Origin: Coriobacteriales bacterium
GTDB lineage: Bacteria; Actinomycetota; Coriobacteriia; Coriobacteriales; UBA8131
NCBI GenBank assembly: GCA_031288185.1
Contig: JAITRZ010000016.1
Location: 1 to 51,050, forward strand
Length of the DNA stretch: 51,050 nucleotides
Reading direction: 5' to 3'
The notes beneath the pieces were generated by a model, which was not told where the DNA came from, did not search any database, and saw only the letters and a program-made list of their open reading frames with translations. Below are positions 1 to 9,457 of this stretch, one piece after another. The position numbers and the translations under genes are program-made. Numbering within the stretch: position 1 is the stretch's first letter; every line of letters starts with the position of its first letter.

Positions 1-2
1 AG

Positions 3-3000
3 CCCCTTGAGGCCCTGCCCGGAGAAAGCATCGAGTTTCCCTTGCCCGTTCCCGAACCCGATGTGGCCGCCTTCGGCTTTTCTGGCTGGTATAAGGACAC
101 CGAGGCCACGACACCGTGGAACTTTGAATCCGACACCGTGCCTCCCTATAGCATCGTCCTGTACGCCGGCTGGAGCTTTGAAGGCTACCAGGTGAGCTTT
201 GACCTCAACGGGCGCACCGATGTTGAAAACGCCCCGGCTGCGGCGCGCACGAACGCCGGCGAGAAAATACATGCTCCCGACCCTGCGCCGAGCGCGGCCG
301 GTCTTTTCTTTGGTGGCTGGTTTAAGGACAAGGCGTGCACGGCAGGCCAGGAGTGGGACTTTGCTGTTGAGACCATGCCAGCGGCCGACCTTGTGCTGTA
401 CGCCAAGTGGGAGGTTTTGAGCTTTACGGTCACCTTTGACCTGAACGGGCAGCCTACCGCCTCGCCGGTACCTTTGCCGCTTTCGGTTGCCTATGGCGCG
501 ACCGTTGTCGCGCCTTCACCCGCGCCGTTGGTGGCAAACTTCACCTTTCTTGGTTGGTATCGCGACGCGGCCTGTACGCAGAAGTGGAGTTTTCTTACCG
601 ACACCATGCCCGGTGAGAACCTAACTTTGTATGCCGGCTGGCGCGATAAGAGTTTTGTGCAGGTGACCTTTAACATGAACGGCCATGGCACGGCGGTGCC
701 GGCCCAGTGGGTGGTGCCTGCGTCTGCCGTCTCGCGCCCCAACCCCGAGCCCGTGACGGAGGGTTGGGCCTTTGGCGGCTGGTTTAAGGACAAGGCCTGT
801 ACGGCGGGGCAGGAATGGGCCTTTGCCGGCGAACTTTCTCCCACCCTCGTGCCCGCTGGCGGCGCGAGCATCTATGCCAAGTGGGAGCCTGTGTCCCGCG
901 CGGTCACCTTTGACCTCAACGGCCAGCCTGGTGCTTTGCCGGCACCTGCGCCGCAGTCTGGCCTTGCGTACGGATCGCTTGTCACCGAGCCGTGGCCCGC
1001 TCCCAGCGTGGCCGGCCAGGTGTTTGACGGCTGGTATGGCGATGCGGCCTGCACACCTTCCACACGCTGGGATTTCGCGACCGACACGATGCCGGATGGC
1101 AACCTTGTGCTCTATGCCGGCTGGCACGCAAGTGACTCTTTTAAGCTGCTGTTTAACCCAAATCTGCCTGCAGGTGCTGCCTTAAGCGAGCCGGTGCCGC
1201 CTTCTCAGTGGGTGGCCCCCGGTGCCCGTGCGACCGCCCCCGCCGTGACCCCCGCCGCAGCCGGCTACGCGTTTGAGGGCTGGTATCGCGACGCTTCTGG
1301 CACGCAGGCGTGGAACTTTGCGACCGATAAGGTGACGGGGACAACGACGCTTTACGCGAAGTGGCGCGCCGTACCCTGCACGGTGTCTTTTTCCACCGGC
1401 GATCACGGCACTCCCCCCTCATCCATTGCTCTGAGCCCTGGCGCGCTTGTTCCTAAACCAAACGATCCTCAAGCCCCTGGCTGGGTGTTTGGCGGCTGGT
1501 ATGGCGACGGGGGCTTTTCTCCGGATACGCGCTGGGATTTCGCGACCGACACCGTGCCTGCGGCCTCAGAGCTGAGCCTGTATGCCCTGTGGTACAAGGA
1601 GGGTAGCTTTGAGGTGGCCTTTGACCTCAATGCGGGATCTGGTGATTTTGGCGGTGATGCCGCAGAGCTTGTGACCCCCGCCTCGCTGTGGCTTGTGCCC
1701 GGCTCCTGGGTCTCTGAGCCGGTTGTTGCCGCTACGGGTTGGCGTGTTGCGGGCTGGTATCGCGACGCTTCTGGCACGCAGGCGTGGGATTTTGTGAACG
1801 ACACGACCCCACCAGACCCCGGCGGGCGCCTTGTGCTTTTCGCGAAGTGGGAGGCACAAGACTATGAGGTGAGCTATGAGGCAGGTGCGCACGGAACCGC
1901 TCCTGAGCCTGAGCTTGTGACCTATGGCGCTTTTCTTCCCGACAATCGCGTCCCCACGCCCGATTCGTCGGATTGGGTGTTTGGTTTTTGGTATAAGGAT
2001 GTTTCCCTAAAGCAGCGCTGGCATTTTGACACTGATGCCATGCCTGCGCACAACCTCACCCTGTATGCCTCCTGGCACACGAGCGCCGCTCACCTCGCCA
2101 GCTTTGATACCAACGGACACGGAAGCACCCCCGATGAGGTATGGGTTGAGCCGGGTGCCTGGCTTGATGAACCTGAGCCCGGGCCGGCCGAGGAGGGATA
2201 TCGTTTTGGCGGCTGGTTCAAGGATGCCGCTTGTACGCCGGGACAGCAATGGGATTTTGCGGCTGACACCATGCCAGCTGGTGCCGACCTTAAGCTGTAC
2301 GCCAAGTGGATCCCTGTGGAGGTAACGGTGAGTTTTGATGGCAACGGGCGGGGTGGCTCTTTGCCTGAGGCGCGCCGGGCCTCCTTTGCCTCTCTGCTGG
2401 TTGAGCCTCCCGCCCCGAGCCAGTACGGGTATGTCTTTACTGGCTGGTACACTGACGAGTTGTGCTCTGAGGGCTCGCGCTGGGACTTCGCTGCCAACAC
2501 GGTACCTGCCCATGCCCTCACGTTGTACGCCGGTTGGGAAGTTGGCACGTGGACGGTTGACTTTAACGCCAATGGTCATGGGAGTGCTCCGCCTTCTGTG
2601 CAGGTATCATTTGGCGAGCTCGTACCTGAGCCCGCCGCACCTTCTGTCACCGGTTGGCATTTTACGGGCTGGTATAAGGATGCTGCCTGTACGCCTTCTG
2701 CGCGTTGGAACTTTACAACCGATATGATGCTCGGACAGAAGCTCACGTTGTACGCCGGTTGGGTTAGTGTGTCGCCTACACCGACACCGGTGCCCGTGCC
2801 GCCTACACCGACACCGGTGCCCGTGCCGCCCACTCCGACACCGGTGCCCGCCCCATCCCCGATTACGCCGGCACCTGACGACAGCTCTGACGACCGTTCT
2901 GACGCCCGTTCTGACGACAGCGGATCTGGTGGGAAGGACGATACTCTTGGCGGTACCGACGACGATAAGGATAGGCCCTCCAGCGCCGATGGCATGGAGG

Positions 3001-3290
3001 CCACGTGGGCGCTTATAAACGTCATGCTGGTGCTCATTGGCCTGGGTAGCGTGCTGGCTGCTACTGGCGAGGCTTTTGTGCGCCGCGAGAAACCGCGCTA
3101 TCACAGGGCAACGCTTGTCGCGGCTGGAGCGGTCGCCGTCGCCTCGGTCGTGCTGTTCTTTGTTCTTGAACCCTTTGCCGGGCACCTTGTCTTACTCAAT
3201 GCCCACACGGTGCTGTTTGCCCTCCTGTTGGCTGCCGAGATCACCCTCCTCGTCTTCTCTCGTCACTCCAGCAGGATAAAGCCCCGCTGA
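3..3290 (+). CDS. InlB/Listeria-Bacteroides repeat surface protein, 5' truncated by window edge
   Basis: The frame is open to the left edge, so this is the C-terminal part of a larger protein; the TTG at 42 is only an internal codon. The visible part consists of about 12 tandem units of roughly 75-90 residues, each with V-x-F-D-x-N-G near its start, GWY/GWF-KD in the middle, W-x-F-x-T-D-x-MP and a closing LYAGW or LYAKW. This is the InlB B-repeat (Flg_new, PF09479) pattern of secreted adhesin-like proteins. After the repeats come three Pro-Thr-Pro-Val units (about 2775-2870), an Asp/Ser-rich spacer and three hydrophobic segments (about 3004-3270) ending in a basic tail. There is no LPXTG motif, so the protein is probably held by its C-terminal membrane segments with the repeats outside the cell. 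The N-terminal domain and the ligand are unknown. Confidence 0.9.
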   Translation, partial: PLEALPGESIEFPLPVPEPDVAAFGFSGWYKDTEATTPWNFESDTVPPYSIVLYAGWSFEGYQVSFDLNGRTDVENAPAAARTNAGEKIHAPDPAPSAAGLFFGGWFKDKACTAGQEWDFAVETMPAADLVLYAKWEVLSFTVTFDLNGQPTASPVPLPLSVAYGATVVAPSPAPLVANFTFLGWYRDAACTQKWSFLTDTMPGENLTLYAGWRDKSFVQVTFNMNGHGTAVPAQWVVPASAVSRPNPEPVTEGWAFGGWFKDKACTAGQEWAFAGELSPTLVPAGGASIYAKWEPVSRAVTFDLNGQPGALPAPAPQSGLAYGSLVTEPWPAPSVAGQVFDGWYGDAACTPSTRWDFATDTMPDGNLVLYAGWHASDSFKLLFNPNLPAGAALSEPVPPSQWVAPGARATAPAVTPAAAGYAFEGWYRDASGTQAWNFATDKVTGTTTLYAKWRAVPCTVSFSTGDHGTPPSSIALSPGALVPKPNDPQAPGWVFGGWYGDGGFSPDTRWDFATDTVPAASELSLYALWYKEGSFEVAFDLNAGSGDFGGDAAELVTPASLWLVPGSWVSEPVVAATGWRVAGWYRDASGTQAWDFVNDTTPPDPGGRLVLFAKWEAQDYEVSYEAGAHGTAPEPELVTYGAFLPDNRVPTPDSSDWVFGFWYKDVSLKQRWHFDTDAMPAHNLTLYASWHTSAAHLASFDTNGHGSTPDEVWVEPGAWLDEPEPGPAEEGYRFGGWFKDAACTPGQQWDFAADTMPAGADLKLYAKWIPVEVTVSFDGNGRGGSLPEARRASFASLLVEPPAPSQYGYVFTGWYTDELCSEGSRWDFAANTVPAHALTLYAGWEVGTWTVDFNANGHGSAPPSVQVSFGELVPEPAAPSVTGWHFTGWYKDAACTPSARWNFTTDMMLGQKLTLYAGWVSVSPTPTPVPVPPTPTPVPVPPTPTPVPAPSPITPAPDDSSDDRSDARSDDSGSGGKDDTLGGTDDDKDRPSSADGMEATWALINVMLVLIGLGSVLAATGEAFVRREKPRYHRATLVAAGAVAVASVVLFFVLEPFAGHLVLLNAHTVLFALLLAAEITLLVFSRHSSRIKPR

Positions 3291-3349
3291 TCCGCAGGCC
3301 CACCGCGTCTGCCATAGGTGGCGCTCATCGGGTGTCAAAGATCCTATAA

Positions 3350-3448
3350 TGCCACATTGAGCCTGACTGGTTACTGGTTTACCAGATTGATGATGAAATC
3401 AAAGAAGTGTATTTCGTTCGCACTGGCACTCATAGCGACATCTTCTAA
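3350..3448 (+). pseudogene. Relic of a YafQ/RelE-family type II toxin (C-terminal fragment)
   Basis: Read in frame from 3350, this stretch gives about 32 residues beginning CHIEPDWLLVY and ending FVRTGTHSDIF before a TAA at 3446. This matches the conserved C-terminus of YafQ-type mRNA interferases (HIEPDWLL-Y...RTGTHSDLF), including the histidine near the end. The frame is closed by a TAA directly upstream at 3347-3349, and nothing upstream resembles the rest of the toxin or an antitoxin. It is therefore a remnant of a toxin-antitoxin module. A TATAAT-like hexamer at 3345-3350 overlaps its left end and is probably coincidental. Confidence 0.7.
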
Positions 3449-3505
3449 CATGATACAGCTTAATTGTACAGCGGCGAGGTGGCGAGAAGGGGGCTAGAGG
3501 GCTCT

Positions 3506-5443
3506 CTATCGCCGGATACTCCAGGACTGCGCCTGCTGCTGAAGGTGATAGAGGCGGTGGTAGAGGGCGGCATTAGACATAAGCTCCTCGTGGGTGCCTT
3601 CCTCAACCAGCCTGCCATTATCCAGGACGGCTATTTTGGGGCAGTCCTTAACGGTTTGCAGCCGGTGGGCTATGACAACAACCGTCTTACCTTCTATAAG
3701 GCGCGTGACGGCCTGTTGGATAACCATCTCGTTTTCTGGATCCAGTGAGGCGGTTGCCTCATCAAACAGCACGATGGGGGCGTCTTTGAGAAGTGCCCGC
3801 GCGATGGAAATACGTTGGCGCTCGCCACCGGAGAGTGTGGCACCGTTCTCACCCAGCAGCGTGTCGTAGCCGGCGGGTAGCGCGCGAACAAACTCGTCAC
3901 AGCATGCCGCGCGCGCGGCGGCGAGCACCTCGGCATCCGGGGCATGCGCCCGACCGATGCGGATATTGTTCATCACCGTGTCATTAAACAGGACAACGTC
4001 CTGGAACACGAAGGATACAAACCCCATAAGGTACTCAGGGTCAAGCGTGGCAACATCACGTCTGCCAATGCTTACACGTCCGGTATCAACGTCCCAAAAG
4101 CGCGCGATAAGACGCGAGAGGGTGGATTTTCCCGATCCGGATGGTCCAACAAGAGCGGTCGTCTGTCCTGCGGGAATTGTCAGTGTCACATTGTTGACGG
4201 CCTTCTCCGCATCTGAGCGGTACCGAAAATCGACGTTTTCAAAGCGTATCGTAAAGTCCTCAAAGTCGCCCTCATCCAAGCCTGTCATAACCGGTATGGC
4301 CATCAATGTGCGCGCGCGCTTGACAACAATGTTGTTGTACAGCAGCTCAGGCAGCAGCGTAAGTTCGGTGAGAATGGGGCCGTATATGCGCGTGACCATG
4401 ACCAGGAACATCATAAGCGGCATAAATTCGATATACTTATTAACAATAAGCCAGATGCCCACAAATACGGTGAGCCCCACGCCCGCCTGCAGGATGGCCT
4501 GCGAACCTGTTATGAGGGTACCCACAACAAGCTCAAAGCGGATGGCGAGGCGTTTGAGGGTAAATAAGGCAGTGTCAAGGGTGCTAAAGCGCGAGCCGGT
4601 AAGGTTGCAGGACTTGATAACCTTGATGCCTTCAAGATATTCCTGTACCTGCTCTGCCGCCTTCATCTTTGCGGCGACCTGTCGTTTGCCAAGGCTTTCC
4701 TGAAATCGGCGGCTTATGACCACAGCTCCAAAGGCTAGCGGGAGCGTACCAAAGACGCACAGGGCAAGACGCCAGTCAAAAAAAGCCAGCACTATGCAAA
4801 TGACGGTGACAGAGATGGCGTTGGCCACCAACTGGGGAACCACATGACTCAGCAGATGTTCGGTGACCGCCACATCTCCCATGATGGAGGTGGTCAGATC
4901 CGTCAGATCACGTGAGTTGAACACGCTCATAGGCAGGCGCCTAATGCGCTCAGCCACAGCGATGCGGGTGTTCTCGGTTTCAAGATAGGAGGTCACATAG
5001 GTTTTGCGGTAGTCATTTCGGTTTGCGAAGAACACTATAATTGCTGCAAGCAGGCCACAGCCAAAAAGCAGCCAAAGCCGGTTGATGTCAAGCGCTCCAC
5101 CTGTCAGCGCGCCGGTTACCTCGCCTATGATAAGGATGGTCACCGTGAAGGGCAACATAAGCGAGAAATTGGTGAGCGTGCAGGCAGCTATCGCGCGGCG
5201 CAGATCGCGGTAGCCCTTGTCACTGAGCATGAGACTTCGCTGCAGCCACGGTTGGCGCAGGCGGCCGCCTGTGCCAACCGTGGGAGGGGGTGTGGCGGCG
5301 GTGTCCGGTGAAGGGGTTTGGGATGAGGCGCGGTCACTCCCTTTGCTTGAACCTTCGGTCGAAGGATGCGAACGGCGTGCGGCACCCTCAGACGTGTTCT
5401 CAGACGTGTTCTCTGACATGCTCTCTAACATCGTCTCAGACAT
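3506..5443 (-). CDS. ABC transporter, fused permease and ATPase (partner half-transporter)
   Basis: Half-transporter of about 645 residues with a type I exporter fold. A Ser/Thr/Pro-rich N-terminus of about 65 residues is followed by six predicted membrane segments (about 90-355) and a nucleotide-binding domain. That domain has Walker A GPSGSGKST near 435, Q-loop FVFQD near 480, signature LSGGERQR near 538, Walker B VLFDEA near 558 and H-loop AHR near 593. The ATG at 5443 is chosen because AGGGAG lies seven bases upstream; it overlaps the preceding gene by eight bases, so the two are translationally coupled. The partner is probably the permease-ATPase half of that upstream fusion protein. Pairs like this next to an AraC regulator and an ECF module resemble YbtPQ-type siderophore importers as well as drug exporters, so the direction of transport is not settled. 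Confidence 0.85.
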   Translation of the reverse strand: MSETMLESMSENTSENTSEGAARRSHPSTEGSSKGSDRASSQTPSPDTAATPPPTVGTGGRLRQPWLQRSLMLSDKGYRDLRRAIAACTLTNFSLMLPFTVTILIIGEVTGALTGGALDINRLWLLFGCGLLAAIIVFFANRNDYRKTYVTSYLETENTRIAVAERIRRLPMSVFNSRDLTDLTTSIMGDVAVTEHLLSHVVPQLVANAISVTVICIVLAFFDWRLALCVFGTLPLAFGAVVISRRFQESLGKRQVAAKMKAAEQVQEYLEGIKVIKSCNLTGSRFSTLDTALFTLKRLAIRFELVVGTLITGSQAILQAGVGLTVFVGIWLIVNKYIEFMPLMMFLVMVTRIYGPILTELTLLPELLYNNIVVKRARTLMAIPVMTGLDEGDFEDFTIRFENVDFRYRSDAEKAVNNVTLTIPAGQTTALVGPSGSGKSTLSRLIARFWDVDTGRVSIGRRDVATLDPEYLMGFVSFVFQDVVLFNDTVMNNIRIGRAHAPDAEVLAAARAACCDEFVRALPAGYDTLLGENGATLSGGERQRISIARALLKDAPIVLFDEATASLDPENEMVIQQAVTRLIEGKTVVVIAHRLQTVKDCPKIAVLDNGRLVEEGTHEELMSNAALYHRLYHLQQQAQSWSIRR

Positions 5444-8400
5444 GATCATGCTCCCTTTCCTCAGCCGCCCTGCCCATGCTCCAACTGGCAGCGCGCTCAT
5501 AGACGTCCCACATACCGGCATAGCGCCCATTGTTGTTAAGCAACTGGGTATGGCGTCCCTGTTCAACTATTCTCCCGCCCTCAACAACAAGTATCTGGTC
5601 GGCTCCCGTAACCGTTCCAAGACGGTGCGCTATCATAACAACGGTCTTGCCGCGCATGAGCCGCTCAAAAGCACGTTGGATGAGGTACTCATTTTCTGGG
5701 TCGGCAAAGGCGGTTGCCTCATCAAGAACAACCACAGGCGCGTCTTTGATGATGGCGCGCGCAAGCGCAACACGCTGTCGCTCACCGCCGGAGAGGTGCA
5801 CGCCTCCCGCGCCTATCACCGTGTCGTAGCCCTGCGGCAGACGCCCGATAAACTCGTGGCACTGAGCGGCGCGCGCCGCCTCGATAACTTCCTCATCACT
5901 CGCTCCAAGGCGTGCCATGCGGATATTGTCGCGTACACTCTGTCGAAACAGGAACACATCCTGAAACACAAAGCTCACCTGATCCATGAGCTGCTCAGTT
6001 TTGAGGGAGCGAATGTCCTTTTCACCAAGCAGGATACGGCCGCCGTCTACGTCGAAAAAGCGGCAGATAAGGTGCGCAATGGTTGTTTTGCCTGAACCGG
6101 ACGGTCCAACAAGCGCGGTCACCTCGCCTTGTCGTGCCGTAAAACTGACCCCTTTAAGTGCTTCTATAAAGGGCAAAATAGTGCCGTCACCTGTGCTACC
6201 ACCTGTGCTGTTACCTGCACCGTCACCATTACCGTCACCACCCACGCCATCGTTTTTCCTGTTGTTTTCCCGGTCGCCTTCTTGTTCATTTGACGCGCTT
6301 GATGCCACCGTTTTTGCTATGCTCGGCTTGCTTGACGCCGGCGCGCCTGTTGTTTCGGGCATGTCCGGCGCCCCTGTGCCCGGCTTGCTTGACGCCGGCG
6401 CATAGGAAAAGCGCACGTCCTCAAATACGATGTCATGGGTTGTGGGTAGGGCGGCGGGGCGGTGAGGCTCAGGCAGAACCGGGGAGGAGAGTATGCGATC
6501 CATCGCCTCCACGCCGCTTGAAATTTGCATGGCGTTTGTCGATACATACATGAGCTTTGTCATGACACTGGCGATACAGGGAACAAATATAAGATAAAAC
6601 AGAAAGCGCGAGGCGAAAGTTGGCAGGTCGGTTGCCCCAGCGCCCAGGAATATGCCAAGTGGTATCACAAAAATATAGATATTGTTAACAATGGCCATGA
6701 AGGCCGACATGGGATTTTCCCAGTTGAGGGTGTAGGGGATAACAAAACTTGTGTATTCGCGTATCGTCTCGCGCAGTCGTGTAAAAGAATAGGCGGTCTG
6801 TCGAAACGCCTTAACCACCGATATGCCCCTTACATACTCCACTGTCGCGTTGCTCATGTCCTCCAGAGAGCGCTGATACTTTTGCGCCATTAGCTGTGAC
6901 GTGGCGCCGCCGTATGCTTTTACCTCCAGGGCAAAAGCTATGGCGATGCCCAGCAGCGATACAAGGCCAAAGCGCCAATCGATGCCCAGGAGGATAACAA
7001 ACATCACAACAGGAGCCGTCACCCCGGCCACGATGTCGGGCAGCTGGTGAGCGATGAAACCTTCTATCTTCTCGATGTTATCGTCCATCACCTTGCGCAG
7101 CCGCCCGCTGCCCATCTGGATAAAAAAGCCAAGTGGAACCTTACCAAGATGGCTCGCAAAGTCTATTTTTAGCTGGTAGATGGTGCCAAAGGCCGCGATA
7201 TGCGAAAAGCACAGGGCCGCGAAGTATAAGATGATGTTGCCCGCGAGTCCCGCCAGCGCAAGCCAGCCGTAGGCCATGAGCGCGGCGGGGTCGGCGGTTG
7301 AGAAATGGGGATAGAGGGCAGCGAGTTGAGCTACCAACAAGTAGATAGCGACGGCTGGGATGAAGCCACAGACGGCTGCGAGCGCCGCGAGTATGACCGA
7401 GGCAAGCGCATACCCCTTGCGCATCAGGGCAAATTGCAGTAGTCTCCCAAAGCCTCCGGAGGACTGCTGTGCCGCCTCCGTATCCTTTCGCGATGATCCC
7501 TGCCGCTTTTGGGACTTGCGCCGTGGTGTTTTAGAGGGTGTCTTGGTGCCAACTTGGAGGTGTCTGGACACCAAAGGAGCCTGTCCATCTATTCTATCCT
7601 TCATCATCGTGTTTCCCCAATCTAAGAGTTGTTTCCTGCCGCTTTCATCCAGCGGGTAGTATTCAGCTACCTCCCCATTCTCCAAACGTAGCACTGAGGT
7701 GCAGCACCCCAAAATAAGTTCGAGGTCATGGCTGATGATGACCGTCAGCAGCACATCCCTTTCCAGCTCTCCTATCAGCGCGCAAAGGATGCGCATTCCC
7801 GTGTGATCAAGACCACTGGTTGGCTCATCAAAAAACAGCAGACGTTTGTGCGCGACCAACGCGGAGGCAACGGCGACACGCTGCTTTTGCCCACCCGAAA
7901 GGGCCACCGGATGCTTATCGGCGCAGGCGGCAAGATCAAGGCGTGTGAGCAGTTTGTCTATGCGATCTTCTGTCCATGCATCCGTTTGGCTTTCTGAGCC
8001 CTGCGTGGCTCCTGTGGGACTGCGGGCCGAAAGAAGCAGTTCCTCGCGCACGCTCTCGGTGAAAAGCTGGTGGTTAACGTCCTGCATAACCAGATAGCTT
8101 GAGGCGATCCGCTGGCGTGCGCTGAGGAGCTTTCCGTTAAGGAACACCCGTCCCTTGTGAGCCTTGATTCCACAGAGGCACCGCGCAAGCGTCGATTTGC
8201 CCGCGCCGTTGGCGCCAATGAGCGCAACCACCTCGCCGTGTTGTAGGGCAAGGTGATCGATAGAAAGCGCCTGCCGGCCGTTGTAGAAACAGCGCAGCCC
8301 CTCTACGCGGAGCGCGCCAGAGCTGTGGAGCGGCCGCGTTCCGTCATCATCTGATGCCATGTTTGCCAAGGGTAACGGTGGAGGAGGGCTCAGGGTTTGT

Positions 8401-9452
8401 GATGGGAATGTGAGCGGGAACGACACAGCGGACACAGAGGGATCAGAAAGTGCGGGCTCAGCGGACACGGAGGACACGGACACGGTGGGCCGGGATTCGC
8501 CCATCGCTTCTTCCAGTGACAGGCAGCGTAGTCCCTTCCTGGCACGCTCATCCTTAGAAAGAATCCTGATGTGCGCGGGGGTAAAGACGGCGTGTAGGCG
8601 GCCGTTTTTGAAATGGAGATAGCGATCCGCGAGACCGTCGAGATAGTAAAGGCGGTGCTCGGCGAGTATGATGGTCGCACCCTGGCGTTTCATGAGCGCC
8701 AGCGCGTCGCGCAACTGGGCGACAGAGGCAAGGTCAAGGTTTGAGGAAGGCTCGTCCAGAAGATAGATCCGCGGACGTGTCGCGTGCACAGATCCGCAGG
8801 CTATGCGCTGCTTTTCGCCGCCTGAGAATTCAAAGATACTGCGCCCGAGCAACTTCTCCAGTGAAAAGGCACCAACAGCCGCCTCCACGCGTTGCACTAT
8901 GAGGTTACGTTCAAACTCAAGGTTCTCGCAGCCAAAGGCAAGTTCACTGGTGGTGTCCATGTTAAAAAACTGACTGCGGGGATTTTGAAACACCGATCCA
9001 ACAAGGCGCGCGCGATGGGCAAGGGGCATCTTCATTGCATTGATGCCGTCTATGGTGATGGTGCCCGAAAGCTCGCCGGGATAAAACTGCGGTGCCAGGC
9101 CATTGATAAGGCGGGTTACCGTTGTCTTGCCACAGCCGCTCCTCCCGCAGAGGACAACGCACTCTCCCGCCTGGATGTCGAGATTAAGCGCTGACACGCC
9201 GGGGACAAGGGGAGAGGGGAGGTGTCCGTTGAGCCCGTTGAGCCCGTTGGGCCCGTTGGAGTCAGGGGAGTTGCCAGGTTTATCAGGTTTGCCGGGTTCG
9301 TCGGATACTCGGTAGGCAAACGACACATTTCGAAAGCTGATAAGCGGTTGGGAACACGATGCCTGTTCCCTCTGCCTTTCCGGAGAACACGACACCTGTT
9401 TTCCTCTCACCGGGGGACACGACTCCCGTTTTCTTCTGTCCAGCACTCCCAC
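5436..9452 (-). CDS. Fusion of dual ECF-type ATPase with ABC permease-ATPase (three NBDs)
   Basis: One uninterrupted frame of about 1338 residues joins proteins that are normally separate. Residues about 35-300 are a first ECF-type ATPase (Walker A GRSGCGKTT, signature FSGGEKQR, Walker B YLLDEP). About 380-600 are a second (GANGAGKST, LSGGQKQR, LFFDEP, H-loop SHD). After a Lys/Arg/Ser linker comes an exporter-type membrane domain (about 675-990) and a third ATPase (GPSGSGKTT, LSGGERQR, VVLDEA, AHR). A GTG at 9452, eight bases after a GGGG run and just past the ecfT stop, is the likeliest start; the frame extends to a TTG at 9494. An internal ATG-ATG at 7607/7604, preceded by GGGGA, lies exactly at the module boundary and could give a separate second product. 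Low-complexity insertions follow the A-loop of the first and third ATPases. Confidence 0.85.
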   Translation of the reverse strand: MGVLDRRKRESCPPVRGKQVSCSPERQREQASCSQPLISFRNVSFAYRVSDEPGKPDKPGNSPDSNGPNGLNGLNGHLPSPLVPGVSALNLDIQAGECVVLCGRSGCGKTTVTRLINGLAPQFYPGELSGTITIDGINAMKMPLAHRARLVGSVFQNPRSQFFNMDTTSELAFGCENLEFERNLIVQRVEAAVGAFSLEKLLGRSIFEFSGGEKQRIACGSVHATRPRIYLLDEPSSNLDLASVAQLRDALALMKRQGATIILAEHRLYYLDGLADRYLHFKNGRLHAVFTPAHIRILSKDERARKGLRCLSLEEAMGESRPTVSVSSVSAEPALSDPSVSAVSFPLTFPSQTLSPPPPLPLANMASDDDGTRPLHSSGALRVEGLRCFYNGRQALSIDHLALQHGEVVALIGANGAGKSTLARCLCGIKAHKGRVFLNGKLLSARQRIASSYLVMQDVNHQLFTESVREELLLSARSPTGATQGSESQTDAWTEDRIDKLLTRLDLAACADKHPVALSGGQKQRVAVASALVAHKRLLFFDEPTSGLDHTGMRILCALIGELERDVLLTVIISHDLELILGCCTSVLRLENGEVAEYYPLDESGRKQLLDWGNTMMKDRIDGQAPLVSRHLQVGTKTPSKTPRRKSQKRQGSSRKDTEAAQQSSGGFGRLLQFALMRKGYALASVILAALAAVCGFIPAVAIYLLVAQLAALYPHFSTADPAALMAYGWLALAGLAGNIILYFAALCFSHIAAFGTIYQLKIDFASHLGKVPLGFFIQMGSGRLRKVMDDNIEKIEGFIAHQLPDIVAGVTAPVVMFVILLGIDWRFGLVSLLGIAIAFALEVKAYGGATSQLMAQKYQRSLEDMSNATVEYVRGISVVKAFRQTAYSFTRLRETIREYTSFVIPYTLNWENPMSAFMAIVNNIYIFVIPLGIFLGAGATDLPTFASRFLFYLIFVPCIASVMTKLMYVSTNAMQISSGVEAMDRILSSPVLPEPHRPAALPTTHDIVFEDVRFSYAPASSKPGTGAPDMPETTGAPASSKPSIAKTVASSASNEQEGDRENNRKNDGVGGDGNGDGAGNSTGGSTGDGTILPFIEALKGVSFTARQGEVTALVGPSGSGKTTIAHLICRFFDVDGGRILLGEKDIRSLKTEQLMDQVSFVFQDVFLFRQSVRDNIRMARLGASDEEVIEAARAAQCHEFIGRLPQGYDTVIGAGGVHLSGGERQRVALARAIIKDAPVVVLDEATAFADPENEYLIQRAFERLMRGKTVVMIAHRLGTVTGADQILVVEGGRIVEQGRHTQLLNNNGRYAGMWDVYERAASWSMGRAAEEREHDHV

Positions 9453-9457
9453 GTTGC

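Noticed and set aside
42-195. TTG at 42 as the start of the surface protein
   Set aside because: The frame is open to the window edge with repeat-like sequence (the first repeat is cut), so the start lies outside.
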